In this document: in pieces, positions 5,364 through 6,105 of the stretch
Numbering within the stretch: the first letter of the stretch is position 1
Layout: the number at the start of each line of letters is the position of its first letter
Assembly (NCBI GenBank): GCA_020442235.1
Contig: JAGRKQ010000189.1
Span: forward strand, 1 to 6,105
Origin: Hyphomicrobiaceae bacterium
GTDB lineage: Bacteria > Pseudomonadota > Alphaproteobacteria > Rhizobiales > MH13
Length of the DNA stretch: 6,105 bases
Direction of reading: 5' to 3'
Notes under the pieces: generated by a model
Told to the model about the DNA's origin: nothing
Databases searched by the model: none
The model's input: only the letters and a program-made list of their open reading frames with translations
Made by a program: the position numbers and the translations under genes

Positions 5364-5872
5364 TGAAACGCGTTATGACCTTGGCCGCATTGTTTGTGGC
5401 GGCCCTGACGATGGCCGGTTGCCAGACGGGCAGCACCGGCACCTATTCTCCCCAGCCGGGTATCGAGACGACGACCAGCACCACTGCGGGTGCGGGCGGC
5501 AGCGGACTGCGCGCCCTTGCTGCGCGGATCGCGCGCGAGGAAGGCGTTCCGGTTGCGCTGGCCCAGGCCGTCATCACCGTGGAAAGCCGCTGGAACGTGC
5601 GTGCGCGTGGCCGCGCCGGCGAAATCGGCCTCATGCAGATCAAGCCGCGCACGGCGCGCGGCATGGGCTATCGCGGTTCGGCCGCTGCTCTCTATGATCC
5701 GGAAACCAACCTGCGCTGGGGCATGCGCTATCTGGCCGAGGCGCACCGCCGCGCCGGCGGCGATCTGTGCGGCACGATCCTGCGCTACAATGCCGGCCAC
5801 TATGCCCGCCGCATGAACCCGGTCTCGGCGCGCTATTGCGGCCGCGTGCGGCAGATCATGGGCCGCGCCTGA
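5363..5872 (+). CDS. Lytic transglycosylase lipoprotein (SLT domain)
   Basis: A 169-residue envelope enzyme that cleaves the MurNAc-GlcNAc glycosidic bond of peptidoglycan, leaving a 1,6-anhydro end. Residues 1-19 are a lipoprotein signal with the lipobox MAGC; Cys20 would be lipidated, and Gln21 at +2 does not retain it, so outer-membrane anchoring is expected. A Ser/Thr/Gly-rich linker (21-47) follows. The SLT domain covers about 48-165: catalytic Glu74 in ITVESRWNVRARG, then GEIGLMQIKPRTAR (86-99), DPETNLRWGMRYL (112-124) and RYNAG (141-145), all in the usual order. Cys136 and Cys159 could form a disulfide. It is small because it has only the catalytic domain. The ATG at 5363 has GGAAGGG 13 nt upstream, a long spacing. 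The neighbouring amidase suggests joint peptidoglycan turnover. The lipobox has Met instead of the commoner Leu at -3, a mild deviation. Confidence 0.93.
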   Translation: MKRVMTLAALFVAALTMAGCQTGSTGTYSPQPGIETTTSTTAGAGGSGLRALAARIAREEGVPVALAQAVITVESRWNVRARGRAGEIGLMQIKPRTARGMGYRGSAAALYDPETNLRWGMRYLAEAHRRAGGDLCGTILRYNAGHYARRMNPVSARYCGRVRQIMGRA

Positions 5873-5905
5873 TCCGGTCTTTCCGGTCCAATCCCGCAAC
5901 ACAGC

Positions 5906-5934
5906 TTGACGTGGCCGGCGCGACCGGCCACTTC
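5906..5934 (+). promoter_or_regulatory. Probable rnpB promoter, with a perfect hairpin in the spacer
   Basis: CTTGACG gives a good -35 (TTGACG, 5906-5911). CACTTC at 5929-5934, 17 bp on, is a weak -10, but its place fits an RNA start near 5940. The spacer is almost entirely a perfect inverted repeat, GTGGCCGG (5911-5918), CGCGA, CCGGCCAC (5924-5931). No T-run follows, so it is not a normal terminator for the upstream gene. Confidence 0.5.
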
Positions 5935-5939
5935 ACGTT

Positions 5940-6105
5940 CGTCAGTCGGCCGGGCGGCCGCTCCGCAGTCTTGCGGGGAGGAAAGTCCGGGCTCCACGGA
6001 AACACGGTGCCGGGTAACACCCGGCGGGGGCGACCCCAGGGACAGTGCCACAGAGAGAAGACCGCCGGCAGTTTCGTCTGCCGGCAAGGGTGAAAGGGTG
6101 GGGTA
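5940..6105 (+). ncRNA. rnpB: RNase P RNA (bacterial class A), 5' part, cut by the window end
   Basis: The catalytic RNA of RNase P, which trims the 5' leader from precursor tRNAs. The universal block GAGGAAAGTCCGGGCTCC is at 5978-5995. It is followed by P8, GCCGGGT/ACCCGGC (6009-6015 with 6019-6025), P9, GGGG-CGA-CCCC (6027-6037), the conserved ACAGTGCCACAGAGAGAA (6042-6059), a stem GCCGGCAG/CTGCCGGC (6064-6071 with 6078-6085) that should be P12, and the conserved AAGGGTGAAAGGGTGGGGTA at the window end. CGGCCGGGCGGCCG (5947-5960) and CCGCA/TGCGG (5963-5967 with 5972-5976) belong to the P3 region. P12 is short, as usual in alphaproteobacteria. The 5' end is uncertain by about 10 nt. The 3' half, including P4 and P1/P2 partners, lies outside the window. 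Confidence 0.95.

Noticed and set aside
4382..5902. 506-codon minus-strand frame covering the amidase and lipoprotein genes
   Set aside because: It spans two well-supported plus-strand genes and the gap between them and shows no family motif; its length follows from GC bias.
5911..5931. Inverted repeat as an intrinsic terminator of the lipoprotein gene
   Set aside because: No T-run follows (the next bases are TTCACGTTCG), and the repeat lies in a promoter-like spacer.

Overview
The window is compact, GC-rich chromosomal DNA with short intergenic gaps. It looks like an alphaproteobacterium, probably Hyphomicrobiales (Rhizobiales): rnpB has the alphaproteobacterial class A form, the SLT lipoprotein and amidase sit next to rnpB, and the coding style is uniformly GC-rich. 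The genus cannot be told from this sequence. I see no insertion sequence, CRISPR array, tRNA or prophage gene.

Region 1 (1-3766) is a catabolic/transport locus. On the minus strand at the left edge is the N-terminus of a fused-type 5-oxoprolinase, running out of the window. Divergent from it is a plus-strand operon: a periplasmic TRAP solute receptor (DctP type), a hairpin with a T-run, the small membrane subunit (DctQ type), the large permease subunit (DctM type), and a MarR-like winged-helix regulator that overlaps the permease gene. The 153-bp divergent region carries a perfect 17-bp palindrome (230-246) and a third copy of its half-site. The simplest model is that the operon imports 5-oxoproline (pyroglutamate) or a related lactam/hydantoin, the oxoprolinase hydrolyses it, and the regulator acts at the palindrome. 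Substrate and operator assignments are inference.

Region 2 (3767-5872) is a cell-envelope group on the plus strand: a soluble TerB/DjlA-like protein with a C-terminal J domain, a zinc N-acetylmuramoyl-L-alanine amidase (AmpD/AmiD type) with a C-terminal peptidoglycan-binding domain that overlaps it by 4 nt, and, after a gap rich in inverted repeats, a small lytic transglycosylase lipoprotein. The amidase and transglycosylase cut peptidoglycan at different bonds and could work together in turnover or recycling.

Region 3 (about 5873-6105) holds a short spacer with a promoter-like hexamer and a perfect hairpin, then the 5' part of the RNase P RNA gene rnpB, truncated by the window end.

No clearly new system is present. 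The points most worth a second look are the palindromic divergent control region, the hairpin between receptor and permease genes, and the mutually exclusive inverted repeats that end on the start codon of the transglycosylase lipoprotein.
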